Assembly (NCBI GenBank): GCA_947447945.1
Contig: CANFLR010000002.1
Span: 38,353 to 102,352 of the forward strand
Source: Burkholderiaceae bacterium
Lineage (GTDB): Bacteria; Pseudomonadota; Gammaproteobacteria; Burkholderiales; Burkholderiaceae
DNA: 64,000 nt
Reading direction: 5' to 3'
In this document: positions 37,100 through 46,933 of the stretch, piece after piece
Position numbering within the stretch: the first letter of the stretch is position 1
Layout of the letters: every line of letters starts with the position of its first letter
Position numbers and translations under genes: made by a program
Notes under the pieces: model-generated
What the model was told of the DNA's origin: nothing
What the model saw: the letters and a program-made list of their open reading frames with translations, nothing else
Databases searched by the model: none

Positions 37100-38029
37100 C
37101 TACGCAATGGATTCGGTAGGTTGTACGGTGACTGCTACTTTCATGACATGGTCTGCACCTCCGTGGATTACACCACGAACCGGAGAAACATCCGAGTAGT
37201 CTCTGCCTTGCGCTAGGTGAATATAGTCTTCTCCCGGAGAGTCATAGCCCCAGCGATTATTGGTGGGGTCAAGATCACACCATATTCCTTGTGATAGTGA
37301 GCCTGCTTCATTGCTGCTAGGAATATAGATAGAGACCCAGGCGTGGGAAGCATCACTACCAATGAGTCGCGCTTGACCCGGCGGGGGGTTTGTCAGAATA
37401 TAGCCACTCACGTATTTAGCGGCCAAACCCAAGCTGCGTAGTGAGGCAATCAAAATGTGGGCAAAGTCTTGGCATACGCCTTCACGCTTGATGAGTGCCT
37501 CATGTGCGGGGGTATCGATATCGGTACTCTTGCTGACGTAATGGAACTCTTGATAGATGCGCTGTGTCAATTCAATAGCGGCCAATAGAATGGGTTTGTT
37601 ATTCGTAAAGCTAGCTCTTGCAAAATCAATAAACTCCTGACGTAAGGTCACAAATGGCGATGTGAACAAGAACTCAGAAGCAGGGTCCCAGTATGTTTTG
37701 GAGTGATAGCGAAAATATTCACGAACATCTTCCCAGCGCGGGGTAGTAGATGGCTTGGGGCCATAATCCTGCTTTTGGTTGGTATCCACAAGTGACTTTG
37801 CAGAAATAAAGAGCTCGCTATGCCTATTTTGAAGAGAGAAGAAGGTGCAAATATTGCCATAGCTATCGATGCGCTCTTCTTGCCAGGCAGGGCCTGGGTC
37901 TACAAGTATATCGGTTTTTAAAACGCGCTGGGTGGGAGATGCAGCTGGTTTCAGATGGGTAAAGTGTTGTGCAATCTCTACGCTGGGATCGTATGAATAA
38001 TGGGTATCGTGAATAATCTCAAGCAACAT
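37100..38029 (-). CDS. Transglutaminase-like protein with bacterial N-terminal domain
   Basis: A 309-aa protein. The N-terminal beta-rich domain (Y-D-P-S-V-E-I-A-Q-H-F-T-H-L-K-P) is the bacterial transglutaminase-like N-domain. The papain-type core has Cys186 in R-E-G-V-C-Q-D-F-A-H, His229 in D-A-S-H-A-W-V-S and Asp254 in C-D-L-D-P-T-N, so the triad is complete. It probably acts as a peptidase or amidase rather than a cross-linker. It is the last gene of a three-gene cluster, 12 bases after the ATP-grasp gene. Confidence 0.85.
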   Translation of the reverse strand: MLLEIIHDTHYSYDPSVEIAQHFTHLKPAASPTQRVLKTDILVDPGPAWQEERIDSYGNICTFFSLQNRHSELFISAKSLVDTNQKQDYGPKPSTTPRWEDVREYFRYHSKTYWDPASEFLFTSPFVTLRQEFIDFARASFTNNKPILLAAIELTQRIYQEFHYVSKSTDIDTPAHEALIKREGVCQDFAHILIASLRSLGLAAKYVSGYILTNPPPGQARLIGSDASHAWVSIYIPSSNEAGSLSQGIWCDLDPTNNRWGYDSPGEDYIHLAQGRDYSDVSPVRGVIHGGADHVMKVAVTVQPTESIA

Positions 38030-38041
38030 GATTACAGCACC

Positions 38042-40651
38042 TTAAGTCTGAACACGATATTTATTACTATGAATCAGATTGAAGTAGCGGGCACTAATTT
38101 CATCTGAAACATTCCAAGCCGCTTGCGAGCAGTTTGCTAGGCAATTTCGTAAATTCTGGAGATTGCCATTCTGGTTGACAGTAATAAGCATATTCAAGGA
38201 GTAGTCCTGCAGATTAGTCACGCTGCGGGTGAGTTCATCAGGATGATTACGCTCTGTTCCGGCCAGCTTTGAAAGTCTTGATCTCAGAGCCTTGCTAACC
38301 CATGCGAGTGAGCGTGGATTTTCATCATCTAGCACTAAGAGATCAACGAGCGCGCCAATTTCTCGGCTTTGCTGGTGTTGAGCATGGAAGGTAATGGTGC
38401 TGTCAAATAATGTCAGTAGAGCAATAAAGCCGGAATCATCGAGTTTAGGATTAAAGAGAAGGCCAGAGGTAATTGCCAGATCTAAAGCAGAGGTTAAAAA
38501 GGATAAGCGCTCAATGTGGCGACCGATGGCGAGCAGTTGCCAGCCATCATCGCGTGTCATACGGTCAATTTGCGCACCAGTAATGGCAGCAAGAGCGCGG
38601 CTGGCGCGATTGAGGGCATCAATAGCGAGCGATGAGGAAAAGTCTTGGTAGGCTGTTGCTTTGTGGCAATCCGCTTGAAAGTTTTCAATACAGTAATTAA
38701 TGGTGCTCCATTGCTCGGGAGAGAGTCGCTCCCTGACGTTGGATGCGGTCCGCTTCATCGCGCCCAAATTAAAGCCAACACTAGTAGCGTGATCAAGACT
38801 GCTCAAACTATCAATCAGGGTTCTCTCATAAATTCGATGACGAACCTCCTCATGATCCAAGTTCGTTGGTACACCTTCGGGAACTAGACCATATTGCTCG
38901 CAGAGTTTCTCAAGCCAAACCCACATTGATTTTGAGGGGGTGTAATCACTATTAATATTTTCTAAATAGAGTTTTGCTAGTCGTAGAATATTTTCACTGC
39001 GCTCGGTATAGCGCCCAAACCAATATAGATTTTCAGCAGCTCGGCTAGTCACTAGGCGTTTGCGCACTTCATAGTTTTCACTCGGCATAGGTTGGGGTGC
39101 CGAATCGCTGACTCGATTTTCTAGAGGCTTTTGAACCCAGACATCAGCACTGCTGCCACCTCTTTGCATTGAGGCGATACCGGAATCATTTGTAGAAATA
39201 CGCGATAAACCACCAGGGAGAATTTGCCAACTATCTACGCCGTTACTTAAGGCAAATACCCGTAGCATATAAGAGTGCGGCTCAATCAAGGAGGCATCAT
39301 TGAGATTAAAAGCATTTAGCCAGGTCGGCATTTGCGCCAAGGGAATATAGGTTTGAACAGTGTGTTCATCAGGCTGGCGAGTGATCTTTCCAACCCACTC
39401 ATCAAGTTGTGCTTGGCTTAGATTGCCGCCTAGTGCAGACTCATAATTTTCATGCCCAACAGAAAAGGGGTAAGTAGGCTTAATGGCACTATGCCCAAGA
39501 TTAGGTATGGCAGACTCTAATGCTGCGCGTTCACCGCACCACCAGGTATCCATGGCGGGCAGTTGGATTTTTTCATTGAGTAGGTATTCGCTAATGCCGG
39601 GTAAGAAGCCCAATAGCGCAGGCGATTCTAGGAATGCTGAACCTGGCGCATTTGCCATGATGACATTGCCCGCACGAATGGCTTGCAACAGTCCTGGTAC
39701 CCCTAAGGTTGAGTCGGCACGCAGTTCTAGCGGATCCAAAAACTCATCGTCTAAACGTTTTAACAAAACATGAACTGGCTCTAGACCACGCACTGTTTTC
39801 AAAAAGAGATGTTGATCTCGCACCGTCAGATCCCCACCCTCTACTAAGGTAAGACCTAAATAACGCGCAAGATAGGCGTGCTCAAAATAGGTTTCGTTAT
39901 AAGGCCCAGGTGTCAAAAGTGCAATATGTGTATTTTTTCCTGCTGGGCTTTGTGATTTTAAGGTGTCAATGAACTCTCGATAGGCATTAGCCAATGGCGC
40001 AATATGCATTTGCTCATAGGCTTTCGGAAACTGCCTAGCAATGAGATTGCGATTTTCTAACAGATAGCCAAGACCAGAAGGTGCTTGAGTACGCTGTGAA
40101 ATAACTGACCATGTGCTATCTGGCGCTCTCGCCAGATCAAAAGCAATAATGTGAAGATGTTTATTGCCCGCCGGTTCTACACCATGCATCGCACGCAGAT
40201 AGCCAGGATGCCCTTGGACAAGTGCTGGAGGAATGAGGCCTTCTTTGAGTAAGTTCTGAGGCCCATACGCATCCTTGATGATGGCCTCTAGCAAGCGTGT
40301 GCGTTGCAAAATGCCGCGCTCAATTTCTTGCCAAGCCTCGGTAGTGATGATGAGCGGAAATAAATCAACCGACCACGGCCTTTGGGGACCATCTTCATCG
40401 GCATAGACATTATAAGTGATGCCATTGTCTCGCACCTGACGGCTTAGTTCTTGGGTGCGATGGTCTAAATCCGCCAACCCAGTTGGCTCTAATTGCTCAA
40501 AAAAAGTTTGCCAGTGTGGCAGCAGACCATTGGTGTTGCCCCGTAACTCATCGAAATGGCCTACCTGGGCTTTAGGCGAAAGGCGGCAGATCTCATCAAT
40601 TAAGGATGAGGCAGGAGCGTCTTTCAAAGGTTCGGCTTGCGATGAGTCCAC
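38042..40651 (-). CDS. Circularly permuted ATP-grasp (type 2) fused to alpha-E domain
   Basis: An 869-aa fusion. Residues 1 to about 500 are the circularly permuted ATP-grasp domain, including G-I-T-Y-N-V-Y-A-D-E-D-G, L-T-P-G-P-Y-N-E-T-Y-F-E-H and the K-P-T-Y-P-F-S-V-G-H segment. From about 535 the alpha-E (DUF403) domain starts, R-A-A-E-N-L-Y-W-F-G-R-Y-T-E-R-S-E-N. In many genomes these are two separate adjacent genes; here they are one chain. ATP-grasp enzymes form amide bonds, so the pair with transglutaminase-like proteins suggests synthesis and trimming of a peptide or modified protein. The product is unknown. Confidence 0.88.
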   Translation of the reverse strand: MDSSQAEPLKDAPASSLIDEICRLSPKAQVGHFDELRGNTNGLLPHWQTFFEQLEPTGLADLDHRTQELSRQVRDNGITYNVYADEDGPQRPWSVDLFPLIITTEAWQEIERGILQRTRLLEAIIKDAYGPQNLLKEGLIPPALVQGHPGYLRAMHGVEPAGNKHLHIIAFDLARAPDSTWSVISQRTQAPSGLGYLLENRNLIARQFPKAYEQMHIAPLANAYREFIDTLKSQSPAGKNTHIALLTPGPYNETYFEHAYLARYLGLTLVEGGDLTVRDQHLFLKTVRGLEPVHVLLKRLDDEFLDPLELRADSTLGVPGLLQAIRAGNVIMANAPGSAFLESPALLGFLPGISEYLLNEKIQLPAMDTWWCGERAALESAIPNLGHSAIKPTYPFSVGHENYESALGGNLSQAQLDEWVGKITRQPDEHTVQTYIPLAQMPTWLNAFNLNDASLIEPHSYMLRVFALSNGVDSWQILPGGLSRISTNDSGIASMQRGGSSADVWVQKPLENRVSDSAPQPMPSENYEVRKRLVTSRAAENLYWFGRYTERSENILRLAKLYLENINSDYTPSKSMWVWLEKLCEQYGLVPEGVPTNLDHEEVRHRIYERTLIDSLSSLDHATSVGFNLGAMKRTASNVRERLSPEQWSTINYCIENFQADCHKATAYQDFSSSLAIDALNRASRALAAITGAQIDRMTRDDGWQLLAIGRHIERLSFLTSALDLAITSGLLFNPKLDDSGFIALLTLFDSTITFHAQHQQSREIGALVDLLVLDDENPRSLAWVSKALRSRLSKLAGTERNHPDELTRSVTNLQDYSLNMLITVNQNGNLQNLRNCLANCSQAAWNVSDEISARYFNLIHSNKYRVQT

Positions 40652-40662
40652 GCCTTATTGTC

Positions 40663-43600
40663 TCATTGACGCATATCGAGCGTGAATGGGAACTCACGGC
40701 TCACGCGCAGGCCAATATTGGGGTGAATATCCTTCATTGTCCCGGGCGTATGACCCATACGGAAGAAACGGGATAGGCGTCTACTCTCAGCTTCAAAGGC
40801 ATTGATTGGGAAGTTATCGTAGTTTCTGCCGCCAGGATGCGCGACGTGATATTGGCAACCACCAATGGAGCGTTTCATCCAAGTGTCGACGATGTCAAAC
40901 ACCAAGGGTACATGAACCCCAATGCTGGGATGCAGGCTAGAAGGAGGATTCCAGGCCTTATAGCGAACACCTGCAATGTATTCACCGGCGGTACCAGTTG
41001 GTTGTAGGGGCAAAGGCTCGCCGTTGCAGGTGATCGTATATCGACTTTGGTTAAGGCCAGTAACACGAACTTCGATCCGCTCGAGCGATGAGTCTACATA
41101 ACGAGCGGTTCCGCCTGCAGTACTTTCTTCGCCCATGACATGCCAAGGTTCTAATGCGTTGCGTAAAGTAATTTCAGTACCCATGGTTTGTACTTGACCA
41201 ATTAATGGGAACCGGAACTCAAGATGCGGCTCAAACCATTCTGCTTTGAACTCGTAGCCATGAATTTGCATCTCTTCAATGACATCTGCAAAGTCCATCT
41301 TAATAAAGGTCGGCAGCAGGCAACGGTCATGAAGCTCGGTGCCCCAGCGAGTTGCTGGTGCAAGGTAAGGTTCATCCCAAAAGCGGGCAATGAGTGCGCG
41401 TATTAGCAACTGTTGAACGATACTCATTTGTGCGTGGGGTGGCATCTCAAAGGCGCGTAACTCAAGCAAACCAAGGCGACCCGTTTGGCTATCTGGGGAG
41501 TACATTTTGTCGATGCAGAACTCACTGCGATGCGTATTACCAGTGACATCAATCAGGATATTCCGTAAGGTACGATCCACCATCCAAGGCGGCATGCTTT
41601 GCCCATATTTCTTGCGGTTTTCATGAATTTCTTTAAGTGCAATCTCGAGCTCGTAGAGTTGGTCATTACGAGCTTCATCAACGCGTGGAGCTTGACTGGT
41701 TGGCCCAATAAACATGCCGCTGAATAAATAGCTCAAGCTTGGATGGTTATGCCAATACAAAATCAAGCTTGCCAATAACTCAGGACGTCGTAAGAAGGGG
41801 CTATCAATCGGTGTAGCGCCACCCATGACAAAGTGATTGCCACCACCTGTGCCAGTATGCCTTCCGTCCGCCATAAACTTTTCAGCAGATAGACGGGATT
41901 CAAAAGCGGCTTGATATAAAAATTCAGTGTGATCCACGAGCTCATTCCAGTTGTGTGCTGGATGAATATTGACTTCAATGACTCCTGGATCTGGTGTTAC
42001 CTGTAAGAGTTTGAGTCTAGGATCTCGTGGGGGTGGGTAGCCCTCAAGCACAATCTGAAACTTCAACTCTTCTGCGGTAGCTTCTACGGCATTCAATAGA
42101 TTGAGATAATCCTCAAGTCTAGCCAGTGGGGGCATAAAGATATAGAGGGCACCATTTTTACCGCCATACTCTGTTTCTGCTTTAGGGCCATTAGAGCGCA
42201 TCGGGTCGCGGGTTTCAACACACAGAGCGGTCCTTGTAATCCAGTTGGCAGACTCTTGTCTTTGCGGTTGACGCACTTCTTGTGATTGACTCCAAATAGT
42301 GCCTTTGCTTCTAGATGAGACGGCATTGCTAGAACTCAAGCCAGCATCCGAACTTGTTTGACCTACTGCTTGATATTGCCGATGAATGGGTGCACTGCTC
42401 GGTAAGGGCGCGCGTGGGGCAAAAGGATCTTCTTCAATAAGGTAAGGGTAGTCGGCTTTAGATGTCCATGGCAGTGAATCCAAGGGGAGGCGATACCCCA
42501 TAGGAGAGTCACCTGGCAAAAGATAGAGTCGATCTTCGCGGTAAAGCCATGGTCCAGTTTTCCATTGGGTATCAAAGTAACTTTGACCATGAGTTGCCTC
42601 AATGGGTAATACATAACCAATGACAGAGTCTAGTTTTTGTGTGAACACTCTTTTGAGGCGTGTGCGCTCCATCTCATCATCGAGATTGGATTCAAATGGG
42701 TCTACGTTGACAGGTAGCTTTGATTCCCGCCAGAGGTAATAAAATACGTCCTCATAGGCGGGCTCGATAAATTTATCAGCTAGACCTAAATTTCTAGAGA
42801 GCGTATGAATGAAGCGATCAGCATCTTTGCTGGTATAGGTAATAGGGTTGCGCTCATCTGCAAATAGCGCCGGATTAGACCAGATGGACTTACCATCCGC
42901 TCTCCAGTAAATTGAAAGCGCCCAGCGGGGTAATTGCTCGCCTGGGTACCATTTGCCTTGACCAAAATGAAGGAAACCACCATCGCCATATTCTTTACGA
43001 AGCTTATCGACTAAGTCAGTAGCATAGGCGCGTTTAGTAGGTCCTAGAGCATCCACATTCCACTCGCGCTCATCACGCCCATTGATCGAAACAAATGTGG
43101 GTTCGCCGCCCATAGTGAGTCTGACATCACCATCCTCAAGTTGTTGATCAACTTTATTTCCCAAGGCGAGAATGTCTTGCCATTGCTCTTCGGTGTAAGG
43201 TTTAGTAACGCGCGGTGACTCATAAATCCGCGTCACTTCCATGGTGTGCTTAAAAGTAACCTCGCACTTATCCACGCCACCTTCAATGGGGGCTGCTCCA
43301 GACGGCTCTGGAGTGCAAGCCACCGGAATATGGCCCTCACCAGCAAAGAGACCAGAGGTGGGGTCAAGGCCAATCCAGCCCGCGCCAGGCAAGTAGACTT
43401 CGCACCATGCGTGCAAGTCTGTGAAGTCGACCTCGGTTCCACTGGGGCCGTCGAGTGCTTTAACGTCGGGTTTTAGTTGAATCAGGTAGCCCGAGACAAA
43501 ACGGGATGCTAGGCCACACAATCGCAGTAAATTCACCATGAGCCATGCTGAATCCCGACACGAGCCACTTCGTAAATCCAATGTCTCATCGGGGGTTTGA

Positions 43601-44094
43601 ACCCCAGGCTCCATGCGGATCGTGTAATTGATATCGCTTTGAACTTGTTGATTAAGCTTAACTAGAAAATCAATCGTACGCATTTGGCTGCGATCAATGG
43701 TTTTAAAGTATTTATTTAATGTCGCATTGCGCATTCTGCCTAGATAAGGACGCAATTCTTTTTTTAGATCAGAGTTGTAGGTGAATGGGTAGTTTTCGGC
43801 GTCAGGCTCTAAAAAGAAATCAAACGGGTTATATACCGCCATCTCTGTTACTAAATCTACGGTGACCTTGAAATGGGTAGTGGGCTCTGGAAAGACTAAA
43901 CGCGCTTGATAGTTGGCATAGGGATCCTGTTGCCAGTTGATGAAGTGACCCTCAGGCTCAACCTTAAGCGAATAAGAAAGAATATGACTGCGACAGTGCG
44001 GGGCTGGCCTGAGGCGAACAACCTGCGGACCCAGCTTGACTGGGCGATCGTATTCATATTCGGTAACGTGGTGGAGCGCAGCGTGTATTGACAT
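40663..44094 (-). CDS. Large transglutaminase-like protein with DUF2126
   Basis: A 1143-aa protein. The N-terminal third is a transglutaminase-like domain with Cys179 in R-S-G-S-C-R-D-S-A-W, His229 in D-L-H-A-W-C-E and Asp244 in L-D-P-T-S-G. The rest is the long DUF2126 region, which includes L-T-M-G-G-E-P-T-F-V-S and G-G-G-N-H-F-V-M-G-G. It is the first gene of the cluster and precedes the ATP-grasp/alpha-E gene by 11 bases. Its co-occurrence with that gene is conserved across many bacteria. DUF2126 has no established biochemical role that I know of. Confidence 0.88.
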   Translation of the reverse strand: MSIHAALHHVTEYEYDRPVKLGPQVVRLRPAPHCRSHILSYSLKVEPEGHFINWQQDPYANYQARLVFPEPTTHFKVTVDLVTEMAVYNPFDFFLEPDAENYPFTYNSDLKKELRPYLGRMRNATLNKYFKTIDRSQMRTIDFLVKLNQQVQSDINYTIRMEPGVQTPDETLDLRSGSCRDSAWLMVNLLRLCGLASRFVSGYLIQLKPDVKALDGPSGTEVDFTDLHAWCEVYLPGAGWIGLDPTSGLFAGEGHIPVACTPEPSGAAPIEGGVDKCEVTFKHTMEVTRIYESPRVTKPYTEEQWQDILALGNKVDQQLEDGDVRLTMGGEPTFVSINGRDEREWNVDALGPTKRAYATDLVDKLRKEYGDGGFLHFGQGKWYPGEQLPRWALSIYWRADGKSIWSNPALFADERNPITYTSKDADRFIHTLSRNLGLADKFIEPAYEDVFYYLWRESKLPVNVDPFESNLDDEMERTRLKRVFTQKLDSVIGYVLPIEATHGQSYFDTQWKTGPWLYREDRLYLLPGDSPMGYRLPLDSLPWTSKADYPYLIEEDPFAPRAPLPSSAPIHRQYQAVGQTSSDAGLSSSNAVSSRSKGTIWSQSQEVRQPQRQESANWITRTALCVETRDPMRSNGPKAETEYGGKNGALYIFMPPLARLEDYLNLLNAVEATAEELKFQIVLEGYPPPRDPRLKLLQVTPDPGVIEVNIHPAHNWNELVDHTEFLYQAAFESRLSAEKFMADGRHTGTGGGNHFVMGGATPIDSPFLRRPELLASLILYWHNHPSLSYLFSGMFIGPTSQAPRVDEARNDQLYELEIALKEIHENRKKYGQSMPPWMVDRTLRNILIDVTGNTHRSEFCIDKMYSPDSQTGRLGLLELRAFEMPPHAQMSIVQQLLIRALIARFWDEPYLAPATRWGTELHDRCLLPTFIKMDFADVIEEMQIHGYEFKAEWFEPHLEFRFPLIGQVQTMGTEITLRNALEPWHVMGEESTAGGTARYVDSSLERIEVRVTGLNQSRYTITCNGEPLPLQPTGTAGEYIAGVRYKAWNPPSSLHPSIGVHVPLVFDIVDTWMKRSIGGCQYHVAHPGGRNYDNFPINAFEAESRRLSRFFRMGHTPGTMKDIHPNIGLRVSREFPFTLDMRQ

Positions 44095-44267
44095 GATTCA
44101 AAGTCTAAGATTTTCGCACCAAATAGAGTAGGAGTTGACGCCCAATATTAGTGCGTAAAACGCGCTTAAGCCCAGATTTGGGTAAAACCTGCCTGAAATA
44201 GGGCATCTGGATAAATTCCTGACGTTTAAAGGGAATAAGTTGTAGTAAAGCAAAAGGAAGAGTGGAC

Positions 44268-44927
44268 ATGTCAAAGAAAACTACCCTGACGATTAGCAGT
44301 AAAAATTATTCCTCATGGTCGCTGCGTGGCTGGCTGATGCTCAAATTCTCTGGCTTGCCATTTCAGGAGGTTCAAGTTGCTCCAGATGATATGGACAATC
44401 GCGCCGAATTGCTTTTATTGTCTCCCTCGATACTTGTCCCCCGTTTGGATCATGATGGTTGCAAAGTCTGGGACACCTTGGCGATTGGCGAATATCTCAA
44501 CGAACATCAACCCAAGGCCCATCTATTACCTAGCGATCCTGTTGCTAGAGCATATTGCCGTTCAATTTGCGGGGAGATGCACTCAGGTTTCTCAGCATTA
44601 AGAGCTTCCTTGCCGATGAATATCAAGGCTAAGTTTGACTCATTCAAAGTATGGTCAAAAGCACAAATTGATATCAATCGTATTTTGGTAATTTGGCAAG
44701 ATTGCCTTGCAACTTATGGAGGCCCTTTTTTATTTGGTAAGTCCCCCACTTTGGCTGATGCGATGTTTGCACCAGTTGTTACGAGATTCCTGACTTACAA
44801 CATCGATCTGGATGAGTCTGCAAAGCGGTATTGCTCACACATCATGGCGATGCCGGAGATGAAGGAGTGGGTGATGGGCGCCCGTGAAGAACCCGATGAC
44901 ATTGAAGAACTTGAAGTGGAGTTTTAA
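44268..44927 (+). CDS. Glutathione S-transferase family protein
   Basis: A 219-aa GST-fold protein. The thioredoxin-like N-domain (L-T-I-S-S-K-N-Y-S-S-W-S-L-R-G-W-L) matches the bacterial family that carries S/N-Y-S-S-W-S in the active-site loop. V-P-R-L-D and a helical C-domain with F-G-K-S-P-T-L-A-D-A-M follow. An AGGAAG ribosome site 7 bases upstream supports the ATG at 44268 over the in-frame GTG at 44262. It is the first gene of a tight operon running to 47965. The substrate is unknown. Confidence 0.82.
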   Translation: MSKKTTLTISSKNYSSWSLRGWLMLKFSGLPFQEVQVAPDDMDNRAELLLLSPSILVPRLDHDGCKVWDTLAIGEYLNEHQPKAHLLPSDPVARAYCRSICGEMHSGFSALRASLPMNIKAKFDSFKVWSKAQIDINRILVIWQDCLATYGGPFLFGKSPTLADAMFAPVVTRFLTYNIDLDESAKRYCSHIMAMPEMKEWVMGAREEPDDIEELEVEF

Positions 44928-44929
44928 TC

Positions 44930-45367
44930 ATGAATGCACCAGTGATATTTAAAAGCGATACTGATTTTTCCCATGTAAAACCCGGCGATACCCAATTTTT
45001 ACCCGGTGGTCTACGAGATTTTTTCCTCTACCGAGATCTTGGCATCGCGAAAGCAACACGCGGCAAAGTTATTGCCCATTTGGTAAAGGCTAATAAACCA
45101 CCCGTTGACGGAACAGGCTGGCATTATCACGTAGCTGAGTTTCAGATTGTCATGATGACTAAAGGTTGGGCGCGCTTCATGTATGAAGATAAGCCCACTC
45201 TTGTTGAGGCTGGTGATGTCGTTCATCAAATGCCAGGCATTGTCCATTACTTATTTGATTACTCGCCTGATATGGAGTATCTCGAAATTGTTGGCCCAGC
45301 AGATTTTGGTAGTGTTCCCGTAGAGCATGGGCCAGCCCCTGTACCTGGAGTGACGCCATGGAAGTGA
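44930..45367 (+). CDS. Single-domain cupin protein
   Basis: A 145-aa cupin. The metal-binding motif 1 is visible around G-T-G-W-H-Y-H-V-A-E-F-Q and motif 2 around G-D-V-V-H-Q-M-P-G-I-V-H-Y. The three histidines and one Glu expected for a metal site are present. It is two bases after the GST gene and overlaps the next gene by 10 bases. The function is not predictable from the fold; a small-molecule dioxygenase or isomerase, or a binding role, is possible. Confidence 0.75.
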   Translation: MNAPVIFKSDTDFSHVKPGDTQFLPGGLRDFFLYRDLGIAKATRGKVIAHLVKANKPPVDGTGWHYHVAEFQIVMMTKGWARFMYEDKPTLVEAGDVVHQMPGIVHYLFDYSPDMEYLEIVGPADFGSVPVEHGPAPVPGVTPWK

Positions 45368-45702
45368 CAAAGGTCAAATTCGATAATCCCTTGGCGTCTG
45401 ATTTTGCTGTGCTCTTTCAAAGAATCATGGGCCTAGCGGAAGAGGTTGACAGCCTGCGTCATTACTATCGAGCTCTTTACGAGAGAATTGAATCCGGCGA
45501 GATTGATGCCGAGGACCAAAGCAACTTAGACCTTCTGAAGACTTTTAATGTCTCGGGCTTTGTCCACCTCTCGATCGTGGCAGCCAGAGCAGCGCAAACT
45601 GCTGCCATTGTAGCTAATGACGTTTCGTTAAGTAGGGTATTTGATCCTGCCCTTAAGGATTCTGAGCGTGCCTTACGCCATATCGAAAGCAGGGCAATTT
45701 AA
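45358..45702 (+). CDS. Hypothetical helical protein in the PHA-depolymerase operon
   Basis: A 114-aa, mostly helical protein with no family that I recognise. It has no signal peptide or membrane segment. The central part is Ala-rich (I-V-A-A-R-A-A-Q-T-A-A-I-V-A) and amphipathic, which could be a surface-binding helix. It overlaps the cupin gene by 10 bases and the depolymerase gene by one base, so it is surely co-translated. A phasin-like role on PHA granules is a guess from position and helix character only. Confidence 0.6.
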   Translation: MEVTKVKFDNPLASDFAVLFQRIMGLAEEVDSLRHYYRALYERIESGEIDAEDQSNLDLLKTFNVSGFVHLSIVAARAAQTAAIVANDVSLSRVFDPALKDSERALRHIESRAI

Positions 45703-46919
45703 TGATGTATCGGGCCTACCAAACTTTAGCGAATTTGCACGATCCAGTGCGCTTATTTGCAAGCGCTTCGGAGCGTGTCTCGAAAAATTGGTTTGGTAAC
45801 TTTTCCCTAAATCCCATGCAACGTTTGGCAGCCCATTATGAGCAAATCTCTTTATTAGGATTTACGCATACTCGGCCTGACTTTAAGATTAATTCGGTTA
45901 TAGATTCTCTGGGAGTGCAGCGCAGGGTTCAAGAAGAGTTGGTTTACTCTACCCATTTTTGTAACTTAGTGCGCTTTAAAAAAGATGGCGTAAGTGGGCA
46001 GCCCAAGATTTTATTGGTTGCCCCAATGTCAGGCCACTTTGCAACACTCTTGGCTGGCACGATTAGAACTCTCCTGAAAGACCATGAGGTTTATATAACA
46101 GATTGGCTCAATATTCGTGACATTCCAATGAGTTGCGGAGATTTTGATTTTGATTCTTATGTTGAGCACATCATCAACTTTTTAAAAGTAATTGGTCCCG
46201 GAACCCATCTCATGGGGGTATGTCAACCTACTGTAGCCTGCTTAACTGCTACTGCAGTCATGTCTGAAGATAAGAGCCCTTACTTGCCTGCCAGTATGAC
46301 GCTAATGGCTGGTCCTATTGATGTGCGGATGAGTCCCACTAAGGTAAATGAGTTAGCCACCAGTAAACCCATCTCTTGGTTTGAGGAAAAACTCATAGGT
46401 GTGATCCCCAGTCAATTTAATGGTACGGGCCGCAAGGTTTATCCGGGCTTTTTGCAGTTGATGGCTTTTATGAGTATGAACCCCGATCGTCATGCTGAGT
46501 CATTTAGAAAGCTGTATGAATATCGGGTGAACGGAGAAAATGAAAAGGCAGATGTCATTCATGAATTTTATGAAGAATACTTTGCCATTATGGATTTATC
46601 TGCCCCATTCTATTTGGAGACCATTCGAAAAGTCTTCCAAGATTGTGATTTACCAAATGGCAACTTGACCTATCAAGGCCGCTTAGTGAACCCCAGAGCG
46701 ATTAAGAAAACTTTCTTACTGACTGTAGAAGGCGAGCGAGATGATATTTGTGGGATTGGTCAAACCTTGGCGGCTCAAGATCTATGTAGCGGCTTACCTG
46801 GTTACAAGAAGTCACATCACCTGCAAGCAGGCGTTGGTCACTATGGCGTTTTCAATGGCAAGCGTTGGGAGAGTCAAATTTATCCAGTTGTTCGCAACCA
46901 TATTCAGTCAGCACTTTAA
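45702..46919 (+). CDS. phaZ: Intracellular polyhydroxyalkanoate depolymerase, PhaZ-like
   Basis: A 405-aa alpha/beta hydrolase close in plan to Ralstonia PhaZ1. Shared features are Y-Q-T-L-A-N-L-H-D-P at the N-terminus and Y-I-T-D-W. The cysteine nucleophile elbow G-V-C-Q-P-T-V has Cys174; the family uses Cys in place of Ser. Asp in V-E-G-E-R-D-D-I and His in G-V-G-H-Y-G-V-F complete the triad. It should mobilise intracellular polyhydroxybutyrate granules. It starts one base inside the previous gene, and its C-terminus is followed by a small unknown gene. Confidence 0.9.
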   Translation: MMYRAYQTLANLHDPVRLFASASERVSKNWFGNFSLNPMQRLAAHYEQISLLGFTHTRPDFKINSVIDSLGVQRRVQEELVYSTHFCNLVRFKKDGVSGQPKILLVAPMSGHFATLLAGTIRTLLKDHEVYITDWLNIRDIPMSCGDFDFDSYVEHIINFLKVIGPGTHLMGVCQPTVACLTATAVMSEDKSPYLPASMTLMAGPIDVRMSPTKVNELATSKPISWFEEKLIGVIPSQFNGTGRKVYPGFLQLMAFMSMNPDRHAESFRKLYEYRVNGENEKADVIHEFYEEYFAIMDLSAPFYLETIRKVFQDCDLPNGNLTYQGRLVNPRAIKKTFLLTVEGERDDICGIGQTLAAQDLCSGLPGYKKSHHLQAGVGHYGVFNGKRWESQIYPVVRNHIQSAL

Positions 46920-46933
46920 ACCTAGGAGGATAT

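Noticed and set aside
44095..44267. TTGACG at 44135 as a promoter for the GST-PhaZ operon
   Set aside because: No acceptable -10 hexamer occurs at 16-18 bases; the 173-base divergent gap must hold promoters, but I could not place them.
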